Shown here: positions 33,061 to 42,284 of the stretch, piece after piece
How the letters are laid out: every line of letters begins with the position of its first letter
How positions within the stretch are numbered: the stretch's first letter is position 1
NCBI GenBank assembly: GCA_003225455.1
Contig: QIAB01000035.1
Span: 1-54,075 of the forward strand
From: Acidobacteriota bacterium
GTDB lineage: Bacteria; Acidobacteriota; Terriglobia; Terriglobales; Acidobacteriaceae
Direction of reading: 5' to 3'
Length of the DNA stretch: 54,075 nt
Made by a program: the position numbers and the translations under genes
The notes under the pieces: generated by a model
Databases searched by the model: none
The model's input: the letters and a program-made list of their open reading frames with translations, nothing else
What the model was told of the DNA's origin: nothing

Positions 33061-34500
33061 CTAATCTGCAGTATCAGAAGAATAGAAAATCAGGCTCGCG
33101 ATGTACCCGACCGCAAACGTCACCAACGTCCCAATCATCACGTACCAGGTCCACGGCACGGCGGTCCACAGCCAAATGTAGAGTTCAATCACGAATCCAC
33201 ACAGCATGCCAAGCATCGCCCCACTTTGATTTGCCCGCCGGGTCAACACGCCCAGCAGAAAGACCCCGAGCAGCGCGCCATAAGCGACTGACGCGATCTG
33301 TAATCCCACTTCGACCACGCGCCCGACTTTGTGCAGCGACAACACTGCCAATCCAAACAACACGAGGGCCCACCCGACCGTTGCAAATCGCGAAATCCTC
33401 AAGCGCCCGCCTTCATCCGTCCTCGGGCTATGCCTTAAATAAAAATCAAAAATCGAGCTGGACGAGAGCGAATTCAGCGCTGCGCTCAGATTCGACATGG
33501 CCGCCGCAAGGATAGCCGCGATGAGCAATCCCGAAATTCCGTGCGGCATGTGGCTGACGATGAACTGCGGGTAGATCCTGTCTGGCTTTCCGAAGCTGGC
33601 CGAGGGCACTCGGTAGTACGCATAGAGCATTACGCCGACCGTCAGAAACAGCGCGAACTGGAATAGGATTGCAATGCCGCTGGAAAGCAGAGCCGCAACC
33701 GACTGCCGCTGATTGCGTGCCGCCAGGAGCCTCTGGACGATCAATTGATCGGCACCATGGCTGGCAGTCGTAAGAAAAGCTCCGCCGATCAGTCCCGCCC
33801 AGAATGTGTAGGGCTTCCAGAAGTTTGGGCTGAAATCGAATGTCTGAAATTTTCCAGCGCTCGCAGCCACACTGTGGATCGTGCTCCATCCGCCGGGGAC
33901 AAGGTGAACAATCGTGAACAGCCCCACCAGCGTCCCGCCAACATAGATGACAGTTTGGACCACATCGGTCCAGATCACAGCCGCCAGCCCGCCTTCGAAC
34001 GTGTAAATCAACGTCAGGGCGGTAATGATCGCAATGGAGGCAATCTCGCCTGTGCCCAGCGCGATCCCAACCACAATCGAAACCGCGTACACCCGCACGC
34101 CTTCTGCCGCCGCGCGTGTGAGCAGAAATAATCCTGCCGTGAGCGAACGCAGCTTTCGGCCGAAGCGCCGCTCGATCAACTCGTACGCCGTATAGAGATC
34201 GCCTCGAAAATAATGCGGTAGAAAAACAAAGCTGATGATGACACGCCCTGCCAAATAGCCCAGAACCACCTGAAGAAAAGTGAAGTTAGTGTCGTACGCC
34301 AGGCCCGGAATGCTGATGATTGTGAGGGTGCTGGTCTCGGCGGCGACGATCGACAGCGCAATCGCCCACCAGGGAATGGTTCGGTCGGCCAGGAAGTAGT
34401 CCCGCAGCGAGCGCTGGCGCTTGCGGAAGCGCAGGCCGAACAAAGTAATTCCTGCGAGGTACAGCGCAATAATCGCGAAATCAATCTTGTCCAGTCCCAT
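33061..34500 (-). CDS. Sodium:solute symporter family transporter
   Basis: 479 residues from the ATG at 34500; an upstream in-frame extension to 34578 is polar and runs through a GC-rich hairpin, so it is rejected. About 13 membrane helices. IIALYLAGITLFGLRFRKRQ, SLRDYFLADRTIPWWAIALS and AAETSTLTIISIPGLAYDTN match the N-terminal signature of the SSS family, where Ser/Thr residues in this stretch bind sodium; ADQLIVQRLLAARNQRQSVA is a further family motif. It should import a sugar, sialic acid or similar solute with sodium. Divergent, 152 bp away, is a BadF-type sugar kinase, which suggests uptake and phosphorylation of an amino sugar. Confidence 0.88.
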   Translation of the reverse strand: MGLDKIDFAIIALYLAGITLFGLRFRKRQRSLRDYFLADRTIPWWAIALSIVAAETSTLTIISIPGLAYDTNFTFLQVVLGYLAGRVIISFVFLPHYFRGDLYTAYELIERRFGRKLRSLTAGLFLLTRAAAEGVRVYAVSIVVGIALGTGEIASIAIITALTLIYTFEGGLAAVIWTDVVQTVIYVGGTLVGLFTIVHLVPGGWSTIHSVAASAGKFQTFDFSPNFWKPYTFWAGLIGGAFLTTASHGADQLIVQRLLAARNQRQSVAALLSSGIAILFQFALFLTVGVMLYAYYRVPSASFGKPDRIYPQFIVSHMPHGISGLLIAAILAAAMSNLSAALNSLSSSSIFDFYLRHSPRTDEGGRLRISRFATVGWALVLFGLAVLSLHKVGRVVEVGLQIASVAYGALLGVFLLGVLTRRANQSGAMLGMLCGFVIELYIWLWTAVPWTWYVMIGTLVTFAVGYIASLIFYSSDTAD

Positions 34501-34511
34501 TGTTTCTGTGG

Positions 34512-34531
34512 CGCGGGCGCCCTCGCCCGCG
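34512..34531. repeat. GC-rich palindrome
   Basis: CGCGGGCG-CCCT-CGCCCGCG, eight-base perfect stem, four-base loop, immediately upstream of the symporter start. No T-tract. Similar GC-rich hairpins occur at 35560-35599. Confidence 0.6.
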
Positions 34532-34652
34532 ACTGGATAGCGTTTCCTTGAGAGTATCGGGTTTACCCGGTTCCGCACCGCATCTCTGCAATCAGGTATC
34601 TACCTCGTAAATCCGATCTTCGTAGTGTGGGCTGTGATAGAACTACGCTCGA

Positions 34653-35552
34653 ATGATTTTCCTTGGCATCGACGGCGGCGGCAGCAAGACGACGTGCCTC
34701 GTCGGTGATGAGAACTCGATTCTCGGCAACGGCTCAGCCGGGCCAAGCAACGTAATTCGCGTCGGCGAAGTCGAGACGCGTGCATCCCTGAATAACGCCA
34801 TCCAGCAGGCGTGCGGGGCGGCCCGCGTGAGGCCTGCGGAAATTCATAGGACATGCGTAGGACTCTCTGGCGCTGCGCGGCCGGAAATCAGTGCCGTTGC
34901 TCGGCGGCTGCTCTCTGAAATGGTATCCGGCGAAGTTGAAATCGTCGGAGACACGACAATCACTCTCGCAGCAGCTTTCGGGAACGGCCCAGGAGTGATC
35001 GTGATAGCCGGCACAGGATCGATCGCCTATGGACGCAACACCGCCGGTGAGACTATGCGCGCCGGGGGCTGGGGATTCGCTATCTCCGATGAAGGCTCTG
35101 GCCATTGGATTGGCCGTGCTGCGGTGACCGCGGCGATGCGCAGTCTCGACGAGAATGGAAAATCACCGCTGCTCGAGCGAATCCTGAAAACCTGGAAACT
35201 GGAGAGCCGAGACGAATTGGTCGTCGCAGCCAACGCTACGCTGCCGCCCGATTTCGCCACCTTAGTTCCGTTGGTGCTTGCAGCCTCAGATGCCGGGGAC
35301 GTAACTGCTTGCACCGTTCTAGAAAGCGCGGGCGCAGAACTGGCTCGGGTTGCCAAGATCGTTATTAGTCGTTTATTCCAGCAAGAGCCCAAGCCACGAG
35401 TGGCCATGTCCGGCGGTGTGTTTCAGAATTCCGTTCTAGTGCGCGAACATTTCTACAAGAGCTTACGTTCGGCATTTGCCGGTGTGGTTATTTGCGACGA
35501 TATCGTTGATCCGGTTCGCGGTGCGCTGGAACTGGCTCGGAAGGGCAAATGA
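34653..35552 (+). CDS. BadF/BadG/BcrA/BcrD-type ATPase, N-acetylglucosamine kinase-like
   Basis: 299 residues, ASKHA (actin/hexokinase) fold. The phosphate-1 loop is GIDGGGSKT (5-13). IVIAGTGSIAYGRN near 114-127 is phosphate-2, and GGWGFAISDEGSGHWIGRAA is the characteristic sugar-binding stretch of N-acetylglucosamine kinases; VAMSGGVFQNSVL is the adenosine loop. It should phosphorylate an amino sugar with ATP in the cytoplasm. The absence of the cysteines that ligate an iron-sulfur cluster separates it from the benzoyl-CoA reductase activators of the same family. Divergent from a sodium:solute symporter, suggesting a small salvage pair for cell-wall or chitin sugars. Confidence 0.86.
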   Translation: MIFLGIDGGGSKTTCLVGDENSILGNGSAGPSNVIRVGEVETRASLNNAIQQACGAARVRPAEIHRTCVGLSGAARPEISAVARRLLSEMVSGEVEIVGDTTITLAAAFGNGPGVIVIAGTGSIAYGRNTAGETMRAGGWGFAISDEGSGHWIGRAAVTAAMRSLDENGKSPLLERILKTWKLESRDELVVAANATLPPDFATLVPLVLAASDAGDVTACTVLESAGAELARVAKIVISRLFQQEPKPRVAMSGGVFQNSVLVREHFYKSLRSAFAGVVICDDIVDPVRGALELARKGK

Positions 35553-35559
35553 CAGTAGC

Positions 35560-35599
35560 GCCGGCCTCTGGCCGGCTGTCTGGCGGGCGTCTCCGCCCG
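35560..35599. repeat. Two consecutive GC-rich hairpins
   Basis: GCCGGCC-TCT-GGCCGGC (35560-35576) then CGGGCG-TCTC-CGCCCG (35584-35599), directly after the kinase stop codon. No T-tract follows, so a dispersed palindromic repeat is more likely than an intrinsic terminator. Confidence 0.6.
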
Positions 35600-35638
35600 G
35601 CGATTGCCCGGAACATAGTACAGAAGCAGTAGTTGATT

Positions 35639-36409
35639 ATGTCAGGTAACAAACGAACACCGGCCAGCCCGCCAGCGGCTACCCAAGCTCCAACTCCAGC
35701 TTCTCCCGATTTAGTTGCCGCGGCTGACGAGCCCGGCCTCGGCGAAGATCGCGCTCTCGCTTTGCTGAAACGCACAGATTTGCCCGCGGAGGCTCTCGTC
35801 AGACTTAGTAAAAATGCCAGCGCAATAAAGAGCCGAAAAGTGAAATTGGCTCTGGTGCAGCATCCGAACACGCCTCGCCACGTTTCCGTTCCAACGCTGC
35901 GGCATCTGTTCACGTTCGAACTGATGCAAGTGGCGCTTACGCCCACCGTCGCGGCCGACATTAAAAGAACCGCTGAAGACACTCTCATCACGCGCCTGGA
36001 AACTATTTCCTGCGGAGAGCGACTGTCCCTCGCCCATCGCGCTTCCGGCCGCGTTGCCGCGGAGTTGCTGTGCGATCCTGAGCCGCACGTGATTCTGGCG
36101 GCATTGGACAATCCGCGGCTTACCGAAGCAGAAACCATCCGGGCACTCATGCGTCCTAATGCGCCCGCACAGTTAGCGGAATCTGTTTGCGGGCACGCCA
36201 AGTGGTCATTGCGGCGCGAGATCCGCATCGCTCTGTTGCAAAACGAGAACACTCCGCTTGCCCGCGTGCTTGAGTTCGCGCAATCCCTGTCGGTCCGCCA
36301 ATTGCGGGAGATTCTCCGTAACACGCGTCTTCCTGAGCGCACGAAGTCATATTTGCTGAGAGAACTCAACAAGAAGAGTGCAGATTCTCCTGCTGACGCG
36401 CTAAACTAA
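35639..36409 (+). CDS. Helical repeat protein of unknown function
   Basis: 256 residues from the ATG at 35639. After a Pro/Ala/Thr-rich start (about 30 residues) the protein is all alpha-helical with imperfect repeats of about 25-40 residues resembling leucine-rich variant or HEAT units (LALLKRTDLPAEALVRLSKN, VKLALVQHPNTPRHVSVPTL, LLCDPEPHVILAALDNPRLT, IALLQNENTPLARVLEFAQS). No catalytic motif, no signal peptide. I recognise the shape but not a named family; DUF2336-like proteins are the nearest I can suggest. It precedes the acyl carrier protein gene by 8 bp, so it is probably co-transcribed with it and may be a scaffold. Confidence 0.65.
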   Translation: MSGNKRTPASPPAATQAPTPASPDLVAAADEPGLGEDRALALLKRTDLPAEALVRLSKNASAIKSRKVKLALVQHPNTPRHVSVPTLRHLFTFELMQVALTPTVAADIKRTAEDTLITRLETISCGERLSLAHRASGRVAAELLCDPEPHVILAALDNPRLTEAETIRALMRPNAPAQLAESVCGHAKWSLRREIRIALLQNENTPLARVLEFAQSLSVRQLREILRNTRLPERTKSYLLRELNKKSADSPADALN

Positions 36410-36417
36410 ATTCATAG

Positions 36418-36660
36418 ATGGCTACCGCCGATCAGACACTTAATGAAGTCTTGAATCTCGCGGCAACGCACTTCAAAGTGCCGAGAGAAAAGCTCGCACC
36501 CGACGACGACTTCTTTAAAATGCTCAAGATCGACAGCTTGCAAGCGCTCGATCTGCTCACTCGCCTCGAGCATCATTTCAATATTGAGCTGCCGGATTAT
36601 GAGCTACAGGGAGTTTCCGACTTCCGCACACTGGCGAACCGCATTCAATCGCGACTCTAA
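36418..36660 (+). CDS. Acyl carrier protein
   Basis: 80 residues. [17 protein letters not shown] is the phosphopantetheine attachment helix, with Ser40 as the modified residue; the four-helix layout and acidic character (APDDDFF, ELPDYEL) fit the family. The central Leu-Gln after Ser replaces the usual Leu-Asp/Gly seen in fatty-acid AcpP, and it is far from any fab genes, so it is probably a dedicated carrier rather than the housekeeping one. It is 8 bp after the helical repeat gene and 104 bp before an acyl-AMP ligase-like gene, which suggests that the ligase loads this carrier. Confidence 0.88.
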   Translation: MATADQTLNEVLNLAATHFKVPREKLAPDDDFFKMLKIDSLQALDLLTRLEHHFNIELPDYELQGVSDFRTLANRIQSRL

Positions 36661-36764
36661 ACTTCGCGCAGCGTCGCAGCGTTAGCATATCAATCCGCGA
36701 TAATACTGAATTAGTTATCAATTATCTCCGCTTCTTCGTATCTCTGTGTTCAAATAATTCTTTC

Positions 36765-38443
36765 GTGTTGAATCTTGACGAATATTCCTCGCTTGGCGCG
36801 GCCCTGCGCGCTGCTCTGGATCGCTGGGCGAACGAAACCTGTCTGATTGAAGCCGATCGCGACCGCGAAAAGACACGGCTCACTTACTTCGATTTCAAGG
36901 ATCTTGCCCTGCCGCTGGCGCGGGCGTTCGAAGATAGCGAGTTCGGTCCTGGCGATCGCGTGGCGATTGTCATGAGCAATCAGTCGAAATGGCTGATTTC
37001 CGCTTATGCGGTGTTTTACTGCGGCGGAGTGGTCGTTCCACTCGATTTCAAGTTGACGGCGGCCGAACATCTGCAGCTTCTGAAGCACTCCAGATCGAAG
37101 TTTCTGGTGATTGAGTACTATCTTTGGCGCGCCATGATGCAGTCGCCCGGATTCGAAGACCTAAAGGCCATCGCCATCGTTACGGAAGCGCCGCTGGGCG
37201 CGGATTTGGCAGGAGCTCATCGCTGGGAGGAATTTCGCCGCAAGGGCGATCCCGTCTTTGCTCCCCGTGGCCGCAATGACGTCGCATGCATCGTTTATTC
37301 ATCGGGGACCGGCGGCCGTCCCAAGGGATGTGTTCTCACGCACGAGAATTATTTGGAGCAATGCAAATCATTGACCGCCTGGTTCCCATTCTGGCCGGGC
37401 GTGCGGTACCTGAGCATCCTGCCGACGAATCACGCTATAGATTTTATGGTCGGCTTCATCGGCCCATTTGTGTGTGGAGCTTGCGTGGTACACCTCCGAA
37501 CGCTGCGTCCTGAATATGTACGCGACGCATTTGTCCGCTACAAGATCACCTACATGAGCCTCGTCCCGATGGTGCTCAAAAATCTGGAGCGCGGTCTGAA
37601 AGCCAAATTCGACGAACTATCTGCGCCGAAGCGTTTTCTTCTGAACCGCATGGTCGCTCTCAATAAATTCTTCACTCGATGGAAGCCCGACCTGCGTTTG
37701 AGCCGCGCGTTGCTTCCGCAAGTCCACAAAGCTTTCGGCGGAGAGCTGCGCGTGTTGTTCAGCGGCGGAGCATTCATGGAGCCATCAACCTTGCAATTCT
37801 TTTACGATCTGGGAATGCCGGTGGCAAATGGATATGGGCTGACGGAGGCAGGCACAGCGCTTACGCTCACCGACTTCAAACCTTTTCGCGCGGATACCGT
37901 CGGCAAACTCCTGCCTGCGAAGGCATCGGCGAGGTTGCGGTACGCAGCAAAACTGTGATGTCTTACTACCTCGACGACCCAGAGCTTACGGCAGAGACGA
38001 TTGTGAATGGATGGCTGCTCACCGGCGACCTCGGCCGCTTTGACGGCACCGGCCATTTGCAGCTCTTCGGCCGCAAGAAAAACATGATCGTCACCGAAGG
38101 CGGAAAAAATATTTATCCCGAGGACATCGAAAACGTCTTCGACGGATTATCCGTGAAGGAATACTGTATTTTCGCTGCCAACTATTTGTGGCCGCAGAAA
38201 ACATTTGGCCAGGAGGTACTGGTTCTGGTCATTCGTCTAGAACCGGGCCAGGAATTCTCTGACAGTCTGAAGAATGACATCATCGTGCGCAACCGGCGGT
38301 TGCCCGATTTCAAGCGCGTTGGTGGATACTTGATCTGGGACCAAGACTTCCCTCGTACCGCATCGATGAAAATCAAACGAACAGTTTTGGCGGATGAGAT
38401 CGGCAAGAATCAAAATTTCGAGAGCATTGTGATTGAACTGTGA
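36765..38443 (+). pseudogene. Acyl-CoA/acyl-ACP ligase (AMP-forming), frame-disrupted
   Basis: The first part (GTG at 36765 to a stop at 37956-37958) contains the adenylation core: [17 protein letters not shown] and [12 protein letters not shown]. The C-terminal subdomain is in another frame, ending at 38443: [51 protein letters not shown] and a catalytic Lys in ASMKIKR. The break is near 37905-37920, where VGKLLP should be followed by about ten residues before EGIGEV; those codons are missing, so a small deletion of length 1 modulo 3 is implied. Either the gene is inactive or the assembly is wrong here. The intact enzyme would activate a fatty acid, probably for the ACP upstream. Confidence 0.8.
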
Positions 38444-39319
38444 GCGACCGCTTCTTGGCAGTCATCAATCCGGCTGCCGGCGGGCGGCGCTGCGGCAAGC
38501 TGGTTGGGCCAGCACTGGAGGGTTGAGCCGGTCGAGACATTGGTCCCCGGCCATGCTAGTGAACTAGTTCGATCAGCGTACGAACGCGGGTTTCGAAAAT
38601 TCATCGCTGTCGGCGGCGATGGGACATCTTACGAGATTGTTAATGGCTTGTTTCCTCGAGTGCATGGCGCCGGGCGGCCTACGCTGGCGTTCCTGCCATT
38701 GGGCACCGGGAACTCGTTCCTGCGCGATTTCAGCGATCAGGGGGTTGAGTCCGCCATCAAAGCACTCCTGGCGCAGCGCTCACGGACTTGCGACGTGATG
38801 CGGCTCACGCATAAGGATGGCTTGCTGCACTACATTAATCTTCTAAGCATGGGGTTCTCCGCAGACGTCGCGACCTTGCGGGCGCGGCGATTCGGTGGAT
38901 GGGGAGAGCTCGGTTATCAACTTGCCATTTTTCTTTCTCTTGCGCGTTTTCGTCGCCGTCCCTTTCCGCTTCGCGTAAATCGAGAGGAATCTCTTGATCG
39001 CCGCCCGTGCCTGTTTCTGACTTTCAGCAACAGTAAATTTACCGGCGGCACTATGATGATCGCCCCTCAGGCTGAGATTAACGACGGTTTGATCGAATAT
39101 GTGCGCTGGGGACCGATTAGCCGTGTCGGGCTGATTCGCAATTTGCCTACGCTATATGACGGCACACACGTTAATCATCCTCTAGCCGAACGCCGAGCCG
39201 CAAAGAGCGTCGAGTTTCAGCTCGATGAGCCTGTCGATGTAATGGTGGACGGCGAAGTGCTCAGTGTTCAATGTCAGCGGCTTGATGTGCTGCCTTCCGC
39301 GCTCAACGTCGTGGTATAA
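38440..39319 (+). pseudogene. Diacylglycerol/sphingosine kinase-like lipid kinase, frame-disrupted
   Basis: A GTG at 38440, overlapping the ligase stop, begins with FLAVINPAAGGRRCGK, the N-terminal signature of the DAGK catalytic domain, then meets a TGA at 38524-38526. The rest continues in another frame from about 38510: VEPVETLVPGHASELV, FIAVGGDGTSYEIVNGL (GGDGT nucleotide site), LPLGTGNSFLRDF and a C-terminal DVMVDGE. Only about seven residues seem to be missing at the junction, implying a short deletion of length 2 modulo 3. An internal ATG (38504) could in principle give a shortened protein lacking the first strand and phosphate loop. If intact it would phosphorylate a lipid, in keeping with the ligase and ACP before it. 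Confidence 0.78.
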
Positions 39320-39330
39320 AAAATATCTCC

Positions 39331-39741
39331 ATGGCCAGGGCAACGGCGTCCAAAGCGCATCCGACGAAAGCATCAGCTCGCCGCACAATCATGACAGCTC
39401 TCCTGATTGTGGTGGCGTTCGCGCTGGCGGCGTATCTAGGCTATCGCAAGCGTATTGGCCGGCTTGATGCATTCGCGCAATGCCTTTCTGCGAGGCAGGC
39501 CAAAATGTATGGCGCCTACTGGTGCCCGCACTGCGCGGACCAGAAGGAAATGTTTGGGCGCTCTTTTCGCTACGTTTCGTACATCGAATGCGGAGTTCCA
39601 GGCTCACGTGATGAGGCGAAATCTTGCATCGAAGTGGGCGTGAAGCATTTTCCTACCTGGCAATTCAGCGATGGAGAGCGGCGGGAGGGAACGCTACCGC
39701 TTCAGGCTTTGGGTGAAAAAACTGGATGCGGCTTGCCATGA
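39331..39741 (+). CDS. Membrane-anchored thioredoxin-fold protein, partner of VKOR
   Basis: 136 residues. One N-terminal membrane helix (MTALLIVVAFALAAYLGY, about 21-38) anchors a short thioredoxin-like domain with GAYWCPHCADQ, a CPHC redox pair at 65-68, and the cis-Pro region HFPTWQF. The domain is the one commonly fused to the C terminus of bacterial VKOR proteins, where it passes disulfides to substrates; here it is a separate gene whose stop overlaps the VKOR start as ATGA. The extra cysteines (51, 87, 98, 133) could form structural disulfides. Acts outside the inner membrane. Confidence 0.85.
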   Translation: MARATASKAHPTKASARRTIMTALLIVVAFALAAYLGYRKRIGRLDAFAQCLSARQAKMYGAYWCPHCADQKEMFGRSFRYVSYIECGVPGSRDEAKSCIEVGVKHFPTWQFSDGERREGTLPLQALGEKTGCGLP

Positions 39742-40175
39742 GCACAGGCTCGCGGCGGCTTCTGCTGGCAATTTCGCTTCTCGCGATTGCCGGCATCGTG
39801 GTCTCTTCCGTTGCCCTATACCACCACTACGGCAGTTCGAAGACTTCCTATTGCGATATCGGAGAGAACTTTAACTGCGATGTGGTGAACCGCAGCACCT
39901 ATTCAGTTGTGCTTGGCGTTCCCGTCGCGTTGATTGGAATTATGGGCTACGTTGCTTTGCTGGCACTCTCGACGGTTTATCGCAGCAAAGCTGAAACGCC
40001 GCTTTTTCTGTTAATCTCTTCGTTCGCAGGGCTGGGGTTCGCGCTCTATCTGACCTACATCGAAGGATTCGTTCTGGCGGCCTGGTGCGTTCTTTGCCTG
40101 TCGTCCCTGGGATTGATATTTGCCATCTGCGTACTCTCGTCGATACTGATGGCAAAGACCGGGCGCAGTGCCTAA
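39738..40175 (+). CDS. Vitamin K epoxide reductase family protein (disulfide generation)
   Basis: 145 residues from the ATG at 39738, preferred over 39726 because it forms an ATGA overlap with the preceding stop. Four to five membrane helices. The loop YCDIGENFNCDVVNRSTYSV provides the shuttle cysteines and the family Ser/Thr, and AAWCVLCLSS contains the CxxC active site in a later helix. VKOR reduces quinone while oxidising a thioredoxin-like partner, replacing DsbB. Translational coupling to the CPHC protein indicates a two-gene disulfide-forming unit in the envelope. Confidence 0.88.
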   Translation: MSTGSRRLLLAISLLAIAGIVVSSVALYHHYGSSKTSYCDIGENFNCDVVNRSTYSVVLGVPVALIGIMGYVALLALSTVYRSKAETPLFLLISSFAGLGFALYLTYIEGFVLAAWCVLCLSSLGLIFAICVLSSILMAKTGRSA

Positions 40176-40193
40176 CGATTCTCTCTTGCCCTT

Positions 40194-42140
40194 CTATTGT
40201 TTGTTCCTTAAATATTTGTCAAACCACTCGACGCTCCGCCGGATTGCATCAATGCGGTTCTCGCGCTTCTCAAACCCGTGTCCTTCGTTAGAGTAATAAT
40301 GGGCGGCAACAACCTTGCCGTCTTTCTTGAGAGAGTCCACCACCTGCTCCGCCTCTTCTTTCGGAACGCGGGGATCGTTTTCTCCCTGCAACACCAGCAG
40401 AGGGGCTTTCACATTATGAATGTAAGTGATGGGCGAATCCTGCTCATAAATTTTTCGATCCTTCTCAGGATCTCCGAGCAGGCTTTTTTCATACGCCTGC
40501 AGTTCGGCATCTTCGTGCTGCAGCATGGTGAACCAATTGATGATGCCGTACTGCTCAACCCCCGCCGCCCAAACATCAGGTGTCTTGCCGACTGCCATCA
40601 GGGTCATGTAGCCACCGTAAGAGCCGCCGGTAATCCCAATCTTCTTAGGATCGACGTAGCCGGTCGATTCCATAAACTTTGCCGCATAGACTTCATCCTG
40701 CAAATCGCCTCCGCCCAAATCTTTATAGTTTGCCTTTTGAAAATCGGTGCCATAGCCGGTTGATCCACGGACGTTGGGTGCAATGCATATGTAACCGCGG
40801 GAAACGAACGCAGCCACTTGCGGGCTCCAGTAATCGACGTGCTGGCCAGTGGGGCCGCCGTGCGGCAGAACCAACGCAGGATCGCTGCCGTCTCTTTTCA
40901 GGTTGAACGGCACCCACATTAGCGCGCTGATCGTTTTGCCATCGAAGCTCTTGTAATGCACGATTTGCGCAGGCGGGAGAGGTGTAGTTTCGAGACTGGC
41001 AATAGCAGAAAACGTGAGCTGAGCGGCACGGCGGCTCGCGATATCGTAAACCCAGATGTCGGCGGGACTCACTGAGCTCTCATGTGACAGGAGTAACCGA
41101 TTTCCATCCGGTGAAAACGCCGTTGGCGTGCTGACAAAAGAGTTCAGCCCAGGCGGAAGCTCGATCTTCTCAGCTCTCATGCTGACCCGATCCACCAAAT
41201 AAGGGTCAATTCGGCCGTCTTCATTCACAATGTAGGTGAATGATTTTCCATCGCGCGAGAAATCTGCCGAGCCCGCCTCCCATTTTGTGTCGGTCACCCA
41301 GGTCAATTTCTTGCTGGCCACATCGAGCAGAGCGACATTCTGAAAGCCATTCTTTTGAGTCGAAGTAATCAAGAGCGTCTTGCCGTCCGGCGAAGCCGAA
41401 GAGGCGGCAAACAGAATCTTGCCCTGGTGTGCTGTTAAATTCTCCAGCTTGCCGGTTGCGATATCAATGGCGTACACATCCGACTCTGGTACGCCACTGA
41501 TCTCGCTGCGATTCGCAAATAGAGTCTTGCCATCAGTGCTCCACGCAACAGCGCTCCAGGAATAGGTCTTGGACGATTCATTCGTCAGCTTGTGGACTTT
41601 CTTGGTTGCCCAATCCAGTAAAGCAATGTCATAGACTGTGGACTCCTTCGGCTTGTAATTCAGAGCCAGTATCGCGCTATTCGGTGACCAGATGGCGCTT
41701 TCTTCGCGAATTTCAGGAGTGTTTGTGAGGTTTGTGATTTCGCCGCCCTCAGCAGGAACCGTGTAGATGTCCCACAGTTCATTGCCACCTTTGTCCTGCT
41801 GGTAGACGATCCACTTGCCATCCGGCGACCATGCCGGGTTGAACTGGCGATCGTCAGATTGCGCGAGCTGAATAGGCCAGCCTCCGGCTGCGTTCACCTT
41901 CCAAAGGTTCAGTCTCCCTGACATGTCGGTGGTGAAGACCACTTGTTTGCCGTCCGGAGACCACGCACCCCCGGCAATATTGCGTGTGTAATACAGATCT
42001 TCGATGGGGACCGGGTGCGCCGCCGGGTTCGACGCCGAGGTGACGGATTTGGGATCAGTGATCTGGCGGTCGTCAGGAGAAGACGCAGGACAAATTTGGA
42101 TAGTCAGAGCTATGACGACAAGAATTCGCAAAACGCGCAT
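40194..42140 (-). CDS. S9-family (prolyl oligopeptidase/acylaminoacyl) secreted peptidase
   Basis: 648 residues. Signal peptide MRVLRILVVIALTIQICPAS. Residues about 45-380 form a WD40-like beta-propeller with SPDGK blade repeats (WSPDGKQVVFT, WSPDGKWIVYQQ, FSRDGKSFTYIV). The C-terminal alpha/beta hydrolase has Ser in GGSYGGYMTLMA near 505, Asp in QGENDPRVP near 588 and His in NEGHGFEKREN near 622. It should cleave short peptides in the periplasm, probably for nutrition. Convergent with the VKOR gene, 18 bp apart. Confidence 0.92.
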   Translation of the reverse strand: MRVLRILVVIALTIQICPASSPDDRQITDPKSVTSASNPAAHPVPIEDLYYTRNIAGGAWSPDGKQVVFTTDMSGRLNLWKVNAAGGWPIQLAQSDDRQFNPAWSPDGKWIVYQQDKGGNELWDIYTVPAEGGEITNLTNTPEIREESAIWSPNSAILALNYKPKESTVYDIALLDWATKKVHKLTNESSKTYSWSAVAWSTDGKTLFANRSEISGVPESDVYAIDIATGKLENLTAHQGKILFAASSASPDGKTLLITSTQKNGFQNVALLDVASKKLTWVTDTKWEAGSADFSRDGKSFTYIVNEDGRIDPYLVDRVSMRAEKIELPPGLNSFVSTPTAFSPDGNRLLLSHESSVSPADIWVYDIASRRAAQLTFSAIASLETTPLPPAQIVHYKSFDGKTISALMWVPFNLKRDGSDPALVLPHGGPTGQHVDYWSPQVAAFVSRGYICIAPNVRGSTGYGTDFQKANYKDLGGGDLQDEVYAAKFMESTGYVDPKKIGITGGSYGGYMTLMAVGKTPDVWAAGVEQYGIINWFTMLQHEDAELQAYEKSLLGDPEKDRKIYEQDSPITYIHNVKAPLLVLQGENDPRVPKEEAEQVVDSLKKDGKVVAAHYYSNEGHGFEKRENRIDAIRRSVEWFDKYLRNKQ

Positions 42141-42284
42141 CTCGCCCCCTATGGGCTTCCAAGAAAAAAGATTTCAGGACCGGAATAGAAAACAAATTAC
42201 GCAGAGCCTTCTGGAGCGAAGGCACTGCGCGGAAAGAAGATCTTTAGAAATCCGGAGCGGCTTGTGCGGCAGTTAATGCCGGCG

